Positions 57,642 through 64,000 of a stretch of DNA of 64,000 bases are shown in pieces. The notes under the pieces were generated by a model. The model did no database searches and was not told the DNA's origin. It saw only the letters and a list, made by a program, of their open reading frames with translations. Source of the DNA: VXNE01 sp963668365. GTDB lineage: Bacteria; Pseudomonadota; Gammaproteobacteria; Pseudomonadales; Azotimanducaceae. The position numbers and the translations under genes were made by a program. Positions within the stretch are counted from its first letter, which is position 1. Every line of letters starts with the position of its first letter. The DNA is taken from contig OY764266.1 in assembly GCA_963668365.1 (NCBI GenBank), positions 2,418,001 through 2,482,000 on the forward strand, in the 5' to 3' direction.

Positions 57642-59738
57642 ATGACGAGACTCCCCACCACACGCATCCTTGCGCTGGCTTTGACCGTCGCGGGTTTGCC
57701 CGTACTCGGCCAGGAGGCGGAGGAACAGGGCTCGGAAGACGCGATGGAAATCGAAGAGATCGTCGTCACCGCGACGTTTCGTGGCGACGAGCTGTACCAG
57801 GTGCCATCGAGCATCGGCGTCGTGCCGGCGGAAGCCATCGCGCGGCGCGGGGCGACGCATCTCGAGGAAATCCTGAACATGATCCCGAACCTGAACTATG
57901 CGAAGGGTTCGTCAAGGGCGCGCTTTCTGCAGATTCGCGGTATCGGCGAGCGGGGGCAGTTCAGCGAGCCGCTCAACGCGTCGGTTGGGCTGATCGTGGA
58001 CGGCGTCGACCTTTCAGGGATCGGCACCGTGGCGATGCTGTTCGATGTCGAGCAGGTGGAAGTGCTGCGTGGGCCCCAGGGCACGCGCTATGGGGCCAAC
58101 GCCCTTGCCGGTCTGGTGAACGTCGTGACGCGGGCGCCGGCCGACACGCCCGCAGGAGAGGTGGAACTGTTCGCGGGCAACTACGGGGCATTCGGCGCCG
58201 GTGCCGCGATTTCGGGCGCGCTTGCCGACAACGCGCGCGGCAGGCTGGCCGCACGTGTGGACCGGGCGAACGGATTCATCGAGAACGACTTCCTGGGCGT
58301 CGACGACACCGACAGCACGGACGAGAAGCTCCTTCGGGGCAGGCTTTCCTGGGATGCGGGCGAGTCCGCAACGGTCGATCTCTCCGCCGGCTACATCGAT
58401 GCCGACAACGGCTATGACGCGTTCTCGCTGGACAACATTCGCACCACGCTGGCGGACGAACCGGGCCACGACCGGCAGGAGACACTATATGGTTCCGCCG
58501 CCGTCAGGTGGCATGACAACCCGGCCTTTACGGTCGAGGCGAACGTGGGCGTGGCGGCATCGGATATGGCCTATGGCTATGACGCCGACTGGGTCTATGT
58601 CGGGTTCCATCCCTGGGGCTATTCGGGTACGGACGACTATCTACGTGACCGAAACACCGTCACGGCAGAGATCCGCCTAGTCTCCAGGAAGGGCGAAGAA
58701 CTGGGCGGCGGCCGCACGGCGTGGACCGTCGGCACCTACACTTTGCGCCAGGATGTGGCGCTCACACGGCAGTCCACATTCATCGACTCGGACTTCACCA
58801 GTGACTACGGTATCGACCGGTTCGCCGTGTTCGGACAGACGGAGACGTCGCTCGACGCGTCCTCGACCCTGACCGTCGGTCTTCGCCTGGAGCGTCATTC
58901 GGCATCCTACGACGACAGCGCCGGGGTCAGTTCCGCTCCCGAGGACAGTCTCGTGGGAGGACGCGTCTCGCTTGACCGCGCGCTCGCTCCCGGTGTCGTT
59001 GGGTATGGCTCGGTTTCGCGCGGGTACAAGGCCGGTGGCTTCAATATCGATGGCTCGCTGCGGGCCGACCTGCGCGAGTACGATCCGGAGGTGCTGTGGA
59101 ACTTCGAGGCGGGACTCAAGGGGCGGACGGCGGACGGGCGGGTGAGTTTCCGCGGTTCGGTCTTCCACATGCGGCGGGATGACGTCCAGATCGACAGTTC
59201 GATCGTGATCTTTCACGACGACGGCACCACCGAGTTCATCGACTTCGTCGGCAATGCGGCGCAGGGCACGAACAGCGGCGCGGAACTAGACCTGGAGTTC
59301 ACGCCCACGGATACGGTTTCGCTATTCGCGCGCGCCGGTCTCCTCCGGTCCGAGTACGAGGACTACATCAACGGCGAAGGGATGGACCTCGATGGCCGCC
59401 AGCAGGCCCATGCGCCCGGCTACCAGTTCAGCGTGGGGGTCGATTTCGCGTTCGGCGAAGGATACTTCGCGGGCCTCGAGATGGACGGCCGCGACGAGTT
59501 CTACTTCTCGGACAGCCATAGCGAGAAGTCGGACCCGTACACGCTGCTGAACGCCAGCATCGGCTATCGGGGTCGCGACTGGTCCGTGACGGCCTGGGCG
59601 CGCAATCTCTCCAACGAGGACTACTTCGTGCGCGGTTTCTTCTTTGGCAACGACCCGCGCGACGGCTACACGGATCGCGGCTTCACGCAGCTCGGAGAAC
59701 CGCGAAGGGTCGGCATCACGGCGAGCCGTACCTGGTAG
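57642..59738 (+). CDS. TonB-dependent receptor, probable thiamine (or thiamine-precursor) uptake
   Basis: A 698-residue outer-membrane receptor. Signal peptide to about 23 (…LALTVAGLPVLG-QE), TonB box at about 38-46 (IEEIVVTATFR), plug (RRGATHLEEILNMIPNLNYA; VEQVEVLRGPQGTRYGANAL), then barrel ending TASRTW (aromatic last residue, as needed for barrel assembly). The TPP riboswitch just upstream is the main reason to assign thiamine or a pyrimidine/thiazole precursor. No thiamine ABC transporter or biosynthesis gene is close. It differs clearly from the large receptor at 2755 and the broken one at 61350. Confidence 0.85.
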   Translation: MTRLPTTRILALALTVAGLPVLGQEAEEQGSEDAMEIEEIVVTATFRGDELYQVPSSIGVVPAEAIARRGATHLEEILNMIPNLNYAKGSSRARFLQIRGIGERGQFSEPLNASVGLIVDGVDLSGIGTVAMLFDVEQVEVLRGPQGTRYGANALAGLVNVVTRAPADTPAGEVELFAGNYGAFGAGAAISGALADNARGRLAARVDRANGFIENDFLGVDDTDSTDEKLLRGRLSWDAGESATVDLSAGYIDADNGYDAFSLDNIRTTLADEPGHDRQETLYGSAAVRWHDNPAFTVEANVGVAASDMAYGYDADWVYVGFHPWGYSGTDDYLRDRNTVTAEIRLVSRKGEELGGGRTAWTVGTYTLRQDVALTRQSTFIDSDFTSDYGIDRFAVFGQTETSLDASSTLTVGLRLERHSASYDDSAGVSSAPEDSLVGGRVSLDRALAPGVVGYGSVSRGYKAGGFNIDGSLRADLREYDPEVLWNFEAGLKGRTADGRVSFRGSVFHMRRDDVQIDSSIVIFHDDGTTEFIDFVGNAAQGTNSGAELDLEFTPTDTVSLFARAGLLRSEYEDYINGEGMDLDGRQQAHAPGYQFSVGVDFAFGEGYFAGLEMDGRDEFYFSDSHSEKSDPYTLLNASIGYRGRDWSVTAWARNLSNEDYFVRGFFFGNDPRDGYTDRGFTQLGEPRRVGITASRTW

Positions 59739-59752
59739 GAAGACGGCAACAG

Positions 59753-59774
59753 GGCGGAGTCCGCCAGCTCCGCC
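59753..59774. terminator. Hairpin between convergent genes
   Basis: GGCGGAG and CTCCGCC form a 7-bp stem with an 8-nt loop midway between the end of the TonB receptor gene (59738) and the end of the minus-strand hydratase gene (59805). Without a T-run it is a modest candidate for a two-way terminator. Confidence 0.4.
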
Positions 59775-59804
59775 TGTCGCTGGACCGATCCGCGTCGGCG
59801 GGCG

Positions 59805-60542
59805 TTACTCGTCTCTCCCCACGGCGCGCGGAGACATTCTGCCGGCCGCGGGACTGGCGGCAACAGCACGGTCGAACCACTCGCTGGCGGATGCACTGTT
59901 GTACGCACGCATCGTGGCCTTGACTCTCGCCGCCGCGTCCGCCGTATACGACCCGAGCTCGGCGGTCAATCCCTGACTCGTGCGCAGCACGTCTTCATCC
60001 GCTACGCACGCGTATGCCACGCCCATGGCGGCAAGTTCCGGTCCATTGAACCTGCGGCCCGTCAGGGCCAGTTTTGCCGCCACCGATTCCGGGTGGCGCA
60101 GGCGCAGCCAGGCGATGTTGAAGGGCGCACCCATGCCCAGTCGCACCTCGCCGACCTGCAGAAAGGCGGTTTCTCCCGCGACCAGAAGATCCGCCGCCAG
60201 TGCCAGCGCTGCGCCGCCGTTGATGCCGTAGCATTCGAGGGCGGCAACGACGGGCTTGCGGCAGTCGTACAGCGCCGTGTGCAGGGCGCGCCAGATGACG
60301 TTGAACCTCTGCAGCCACTCCGGCGGCGGGTCGGCGTTGAAAGCCTTGATGTCTAGGCCGGAGCAGAACGCGCCCTCGGCCCCCCGAAGCAGGATGGCGC
60401 CCACCGTGTCGTCGGTATCGAGTGCGCGCAGTTCCGCCGCCAGCGCCATGGCGAGTTCGCCGTCGATCGCGTTGCGCCGTTCGGGCCGATTCAGGACCAA
60501 CTCCGCCCAGCCGTCATGCGTGACCGTCTCTACAGGCGCCAT
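59805..60542 (-). CDS. Enoyl-CoA hydratase/isomerase family protein
   Basis: ATG 60542 follows AAGGA at eight bases and gives 245 residues. Crotonase-fold motifs are GAFCSGLDIKAF (oxyanion-hole glycine), ECYGINGGAALALAADLLVA and AFLQVGEVRLGMGAP with one of the two usual acidic residues (E in GEVRLG). It acts on a CoA thioester (hydration, isomerisation or cleavage); which reaction cannot be told. It is divergent from the glutathione transferase. Confidence 0.85.
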   Translation of the reverse strand: MAPVETVTHDGWAELVLNRPERRNAIDGELAMALAAELRALDTDDTVGAILLRGAEGAFCSGLDIKAFNADPPPEWLQRFNVIWRALHTALYDCRKPVVAALECYGINGGAALALAADLLVAGETAFLQVGEVRLGMGAPFNIAWLRLRHPESVAAKLALTGRRFNGPELAAMGVAYACVADEDVLRTSQGLTAELGSYTADAAARVKATMRAYNSASASEWFDRAVAASPAAGRMSPRAVGRDE

Positions 60543-60707
60543 TCGTATCGTTCCTTGCTGCCCGCCCATCAGCGGCTCCGGCCAGGCGGAGCCGAACGGC
60601 TGCTATGTTACCGTTCCGGAGAGCGGTTCCCACGCACCTTGCGCACCCTGCTCGCCGACAGCAGAATCGGGCCACCCGCTCTCCCGCAACGATGGAGCTG
60701 ACCATTC

Positions 60708-61334
60708 ATGGCGAACGAACTTGTCTTCTATACCAATCCCATGTCGCGAGGGCGCATTGTGCGCTGGATGCTGGAGGAAGTGGGTGCCCCCTATCGCACG
60801 CATATCCTGCAATACGGTCCGGAAATGAAGTCGGCTGACTACCTCGCGGTCAATCCGATGGGCAAGGTGCCCGCGATTCGCCACGGGAACGTCGTCGTTA
60901 CCGAATGCGCTGCTATCTGCGCCTATCTCGCCGATGCCTTTCCCGAGGCATGCCTGGCGCCGCCGGCGCATGCGCGGGGTCCTTACTACCGATGGCTGTT
61001 TTTTGCCGCGGGCCCGTTCGAGGCGGCAACCGCGGATCGAATGCTGCGCGCCGCGCCGACAGCGGAACAGGAGCAGATGGTGGGCTATGGCAACGCACAG
61101 GTCGTTGTCGGTGCGCTCGCGCAGGCGTTGACGGCATCGGACTACGTCGCGGGGGAACGGTTTTCCGCCGCCGACGTCTATGTCGGGTCTCATATCCAGT
61201 GGGGCATGGACATGACCGGGATGCTCGAAAGGCGACCCGTGTTCGTCGACTACTGGGACCGGCTCCGTAGCCGGAAGGCCTATCTCAGGGCCCAGGAAAT
61301 CGACGATGCGATGACCGGCGGTAGCGACACCTGA
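60708..61334 (+). CDS. Glutathione S-transferase family protein
   Basis: 208 residues with the thioredoxin-fold half (MANELVFYTNPMSRGRIVRW; NPMGKVPAIRHGNVVVTECA, the cis-Pro and Ser/Glu glutathione contacts) and the all-helical half (GMDMTGMLERRPVFVDYWDR). The Ser in NPMSRGR is the likely thiol-activating residue. It may detoxify electrophiles or act in ring cleavage. GGAG lies 13 bp before the ATG. Confidence 0.85.
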   Translation: MANELVFYTNPMSRGRIVRWMLEEVGAPYRTHILQYGPEMKSADYLAVNPMGKVPAIRHGNVVVTECAAICAYLADAFPEACLAPPAHARGPYYRWLFFAAGPFEAATADRMLRAAPTAEQEQMVGYGNAQVVVGALAQALTASDYVAGERFSAADVYVGSHIQWGMDMTGMLERRPVFVDYWDRLRSRKAYLRAQEIDDAMTGGSDT

Positions 61335-61349
61335 CCGCCGGTCGGTCGG

Positions 61350-62506
61350 TCACCACCTGTAGCGAACCCGCGCCTGGAAGTGGCGCGGCAGTTCCGGCAG
61401 GACGATCACGCCGCCGAAAAGATTCGGGAAATTCGATCGGAAGTACCGCTCGTCGTTAAGGTTCTTGGCGGTCGCGCTGAATACCCAGTGCTCGGTCTCG
61501 AACACCGCGCCGACGTTCAGCAGCGTGTAACCCGGCAGCGTGACGGAGTTGGAGAAGCTGGAATGGACGGCCTGGGCGTCGACGGCGCTGGCGCTGACGG
61601 CGAAGCCGTTGCCGAAGTCGTAGGTGCCGGTCAGGGCCCAGATGTTCTCCGGTATGCCCGCGCGTCGGGCGCCCTTCGCGCCCGGACGAACGAGAATCCC
61701 CCCCAGCGAACCGCCGTAGAAGGTTTCGGGCGCGATGCCGGGAATGTCGTCCGCGCCGATGAAGCTGAAGCGGGAGCCGGTTTCCTCGGTGTTGAGGTTG
61801 ACCACCTCGATGTTCGAGTACCCGAGGGTCATCACCAGTCTTTCGCTGACGACCCACCTGGCTTCCAACTCGGCGCCCCGCGTGTCGGTGGCCTGGTTGG
61901 TGACGATGGACTGCGCCGAAAAGTCAGTGCGCTGCTGTTCGTACATCGCCACAGCGAAGTACAGGGAGCCGTTCAGCAGGCTCCCTTTCAGGCCCAGTTC
62001 CCGCAGTTCCGAGATGTCGAAGGCCGTGCCGTCGGCGATATTCGCGGTGGTGATTTCGGACCCTTGTCCGGCGATCACGGTGGACTGGGCAGAGAGGGTG
62101 GCGTAGGGCCGCAGACCGAGGGGACTCTCGTAGCTCATGCTCAGGGTCCAGGAAAGACCCTCCACCTCGTCGGCCGCCCGCTGTCGAACGCAGGCGCCGG
62201 GCGGCAGGCAAAAGTTATTCGAACTGGGGAGCAGGAGCTTGTCGACCGGTTGTCGGCTTTCCATGTCGATGACGTCATAGCGTGCGCCTGCGAGCAGGCT
62301 CAGGCCATTGCTCCAGTCCGCATTCGCCAGCACGGCGAATCCGAGATCGAGGTAGTCGCCGATGTAGTACTCGGTGTAATCGTCGTCGATCCGGGTGGCG
62401 AGCAGCCTCCTGTCGAGCGGTCCGTTGGGCTGCGTGAGGTCCCGGCGGTCAAAGTATTCGTTGGTGTAGTCGTCGGCGTGGTCGAACTCTGTGTAGCGCG
62501 CCGACG
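61350..62506 (-). pseudogene. TonB-dependent receptor C-terminal part, cut by an IS66-family insertion
   Basis: About 385 codons of the receptor barrel are left (RYTEFDHADDYTNEYFDRRD … ALTGTYDFGNGF … the last strand FQARVRYRW). The signal, TonB box and plug are missing. The frame passes without a stop into an alternative frame of the neighbouring transposon gene, which makes a long chimeric ORF of 704 codons that is not a real protein. Homology to receptors ends at 62506, exactly where GTAAGCG begins. The front half should lie beyond the other end of the element, outside the window. Confidence 0.85.
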
Positions 62507-62551
62507 GTAAGCGTTCGGTCGTCCCGTGACGATGCGGGGTTTTGGCGGATT

Positions 62552-63433
62552 CTAGCGATTGAGGATGCGCTTCCAGTCCTTGCGCAGGGGTCGGAGCCAG
62601 ATGTCCTTTTTCGGCTTGTCGTAGCGGTTGTTGGTGTCGTAGCGTCCGCGGCCTTGGGTCGTGCCGACATGGTTCCAGCCGGAGGCCCGGTAGACGGCGC
62701 CGGTGTAGCGTGGGGTTTCGACGAAGGTCTCGATCAGCACCGGCGTCGTGTTGTAGCGCGCCGTCCAGTCGACGGGCAGTTGGCGTCGGACGATGGCGAG
62801 GATGTGCGAGCCGAGGTTGGGGATGTGGATCCAGGGCAGGATCAGGAAGCGCGGGTTGTCGACGACGCGCGGCAGGTTCTTCTGGCGCAGTTCCGGCGTC
62901 CAGCCGATGAAGTTGTCGCGCGGGGCCAGCTTCCAGGCGGCGGTCGAGAAGCCGAGCATGGCCAGCGGCGTGCCGTCGTGGGCGTGCACGGCGTAGCGCA
63001 TCTGGGCGCCGACCAGGGTGGTGTAACCGAGGTAGTGGTAGCGGGCGACGAACGCGTTCCAGAGCTGGCCCTCGCGGGTGTAGCCGACGACCGGGCGCAG
63101 GGTGAGCGGACGGACCGCCGCCAGCGTGTCGGGCGGCGGCAGCAGCGGCTGTTCCGTGTCCGGTCCGCAGGTCGCGGGGCGGCGCGGCGGGCGCGGCCAC
63201 TTCGGCGGCGGCAGTTCGATGCGCCCGTCTTTGTGCATGGCCAGCATGACGACACGGGCCATCATGTCCTTGAGACCGCCGTCGGCCTTGAACCAGCCGA
63301 TGCGGCGGCAGAACTCCTTGGACAGGGCGTGGCGGTTGCGCGCTGGCGGGCCGGCGATCAGCGCGCGCAAGAGCGCCATCTCGTCGGCGGTGAAGTCGCG
63401 GCCGTGGTAGCGGCACTCGACGGTATCGGTCAT
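62552..63433 (-). CDS. DruA-like (DUF4338) protein, transposon passenger
   Basis: 293 residues matching the DUF4338/DruA pattern. The conserved run is VARYHYLGYTTLVGAQMRYA, LAMLGFSTAAWKLAPRDNFI, NPRFLILPWIHIPNLGSHIL, PVLIETFVETPRYTGAVYRA and GRGRYDTNNRYDKPKKDIWL. The N-terminus starts at ATG 63433 (MTDTVECRYHGRDFTADEMA), which overlaps the transposase stop (ATGA). The family includes DruA of the Druantia anti-phage system, but no DruE helicase or other Druantia gene lies here. In an IS66-like context it more likely helps transposition (inference). Confidence 0.8.
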   Translation of the reverse strand: MTDTVECRYHGRDFTADEMALLRALIAGPPARNRHALSKEFCRRIGWFKADGGLKDMMARVVMLAMHKDGRIELPPPKWPRPPRRPATCGPDTEQPLLPPPDTLAAVRPLTLRPVVGYTREGQLWNAFVARYHYLGYTTLVGAQMRYAVHAHDGTPLAMLGFSTAAWKLAPRDNFIGWTPELRQKNLPRVVDNPRFLILPWIHIPNLGSHILAIVRRQLPVDWTARYNTTPVLIETFVETPRYTGAVYRASGWNHVGTTQGRGRYDTNNRYDKPKKDIWLRPLRKDWKRILNR

Positions 63434-63999
63434 GTCGGCGCCGCCAGTTCGCGGCGGCGCGCATCGTCCATCGACCAGGGCAGCCAGGGCGCGGTGTCGT
63501 GCGGCGGCCGGCCGCCGTTGTGCGCGCACGCCGCCAGCCATGCTTCGAGCCAGCGCCGCACGTCGATGCCGTTCAGGTTCAGGGTGCCGACCACCGAGTA
63601 CATGAGCGCCGCGAGCTTCGCGCCGGTCTGCGAGTCGGAACCGAACGACAGGCGCCGTCCGATCACCGGTCCCCTGAGCAGCCTCTCGGCCAGGTTGTTG
63701 TCCATCGGCGTGCGCGGATGCTCGAGGAACACGCTCAGCCCCTCGCGGTGGTTCACCAGCGAGCGCAGCGGCTTGGCTTCGCGGGCATCGTCCGCCAACC
63801 CGGCGAGCTCCCGTTCGGCCGCGGCGAACAGGCCGTCGAGCGCCGCCGCCAGCGCATCCTGCGCCGCGTCGAACGCGGCGCTCTGGCGCTCGATCCCGGC
63901 GTCGTGGCAGGCCAGCCGCGCCTTGTTGAGGCGGTAGAGCGCGGCGATCCGTTCGAGCCATGCCGCGCACCAGCCGGCGAGACCGGCCTGCCCGGCGGC
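63430..63999 (-). CDS. tnpC: IS66-family transposase (TnpC-like), C-terminal part; 5' end outside window
   Basis: The frame is open to the window edge: before the first ATG (63798) it reads WLERIAALYRLNKARLACHD and on, so this is only the C-terminal 190 residues. The HREGLSVFLEHPRTPMDNNL, AERLLRGPVIGRR and LMYSVVGTLNLNGIDVRRWL blocks are those of IS66 transposases, including the DNN…E acidic region of the DDE catalytic core. The stop codon overlaps the DruA-like start by four bases. Confidence 0.85.
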   Translation of the reverse strand, partial: AAGQAGLAGWCAAWLERIAALYRLNKARLACHDAGIERQSAAFDAAQDALAAALDGLFAAAERELAGLADDAREAKPLRSLVNHREGLSVFLEHPRTPMDNNLAERLLRGPVIGRRLSFGSDSQTGAKLAALMYSVVGTLNLNGIDVRRWLEAWLAACAHNGGRPPHDTAPWLPWSMDDARRRELAAPT

Positions 64000-64000
64000 G

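Larger units (their letters stand above)
62507..64000 (-). mobile_element. IS66-family-like insertion element (right part, runs off the window)
   Basis: The boundary is set by GTAAGCG at 62507, the usual GTAA terminus of IS66-family inverted repeats, immediately beside the broken receptor. It contains a DruA-like gene and the 3' part of a tnpC-type transposase gene. The adjacent eight bases (62499-62506, CGCCGACG) are the predicted target duplication, which should recur just outside the far end. Confidence 0.75.

Noticed and set aside
62552..63433. A Druantia defence system
   Set aside because: Only the DruA-like gene is present and it is embedded in an IS66-type element. There is no DruE helicase or other system gene in view.
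61350..63464. A single 704-codon ORF covering the receptor fragment and part of the transposon
   Set aside because: Its N-terminal half is the wrong frame of the DruA-like gene and very Arg/Pro-rich. The true receptor part ends where the IS terminus begins.
1..64000. tRNA, rRNA, CRISPR arrays, prophage or replication origin
   Set aside because: No cloverleaf, regular spacer-repeat pattern, phage structural gene or DnaA-box cluster was noticed while reading both strands. A tool search could still find a tRNA I missed.

Overview
The window is high-G+C DNA with strongly G/C-biased third codon positions. It looks like a Gram-negative bacterium: there are TonB-dependent receptors, a Tsx-like outer-membrane channel, lipoboxes and sec signal peptides. 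The gene families (LLM-class flavin oxidoreductases, CaiB/BaiF CoA-transferase, phytanoyl-CoA dioxygenase, BVMO-type monooxygenase, Uma2 proteins, FGE/SUMF1-domain proteins, CRTAC1-type FG-GAP lipoprotein) suggest an uncultured, metabolically versatile marine or host-associated proteobacterium, most likely gammaproteobacterial. That placement is inference. No rRNA, tRNA, CRISPR array or phage module was found.

Layout. (a) 1-2.6 kb: the tail of a Gfo/Idh/MocA oxidoreductase and two tandemly duplicated Uma2 genes with their upstream DNA. (b) 2.7-9.1 kb: a large TonB receptor with a clear terminator, divergent from a TPR lipoprotein and an FG-GAP/ASPIC lipoprotein that overlap by one base. (c) 9.2-22.5 kb: an ordinary catabolic block (Tsx channel, MFS transporter, stand-alone molybdenum hydroxylase large subunit, SDR, aldo/keto reductase, MatB-like acyl-CoA synthetase, serine hydrolase, two LLM oxidoreductases, PhyH dioxygenase) holding a Doc-type toxin-antitoxin pair. 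(d) 22.9-30.3 kb: a secreted S41 protease with a small partner, then an acetoin-dehydrogenase-like operon (E1alpha, E1beta, AcoX, E2) whose E2 has two subunit-binding domains. (e) 30.6-33.2 kb: a third Uma2 gene and a VapBC-like pair on an island flanked by a 72-bp direct repeat of the 3' end of a Gfo/Idh gene. (f) 33.1-41.4 kb: more catabolism (Gfo/Idh, BVMO, Cu/Zn SOD-like, GNAT, CoA-transferase, EthD, SDR, DUF1295, MaoC).

(g) 41.5-57.3 kb is the most unusual part. A MalT-like STAND/LuxR regulator lies just after a run of 20 C. It is followed, all on the + strand, by four giant or modular exported proteins: a leucine-rich-repeat/propeller/CARDB protein, an 1,800-residue subtilase with four repeat domains and a propeller, a protein with two cysteine-less FGE-fold domains, and a Cys-rich/C2-like protein. 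An internally deleted relic of the last gene lies upstream of the FGE gene, so the locus has been duplicated and eroded. I propose it as a regulated cell-surface system without an obvious described counterpart.

(h) 57.3-64 kb: a rhomboid relic, a textbook TPP riboswitch with an extended -10 promoter that drives a TonB receptor (probable thiamine uptake), an enoyl-CoA hydratase family gene, a GST, and a TonB receptor cut by an IS66-family element that carries a DruA-like (DUF4338) passenger gene. The element runs off the window end.
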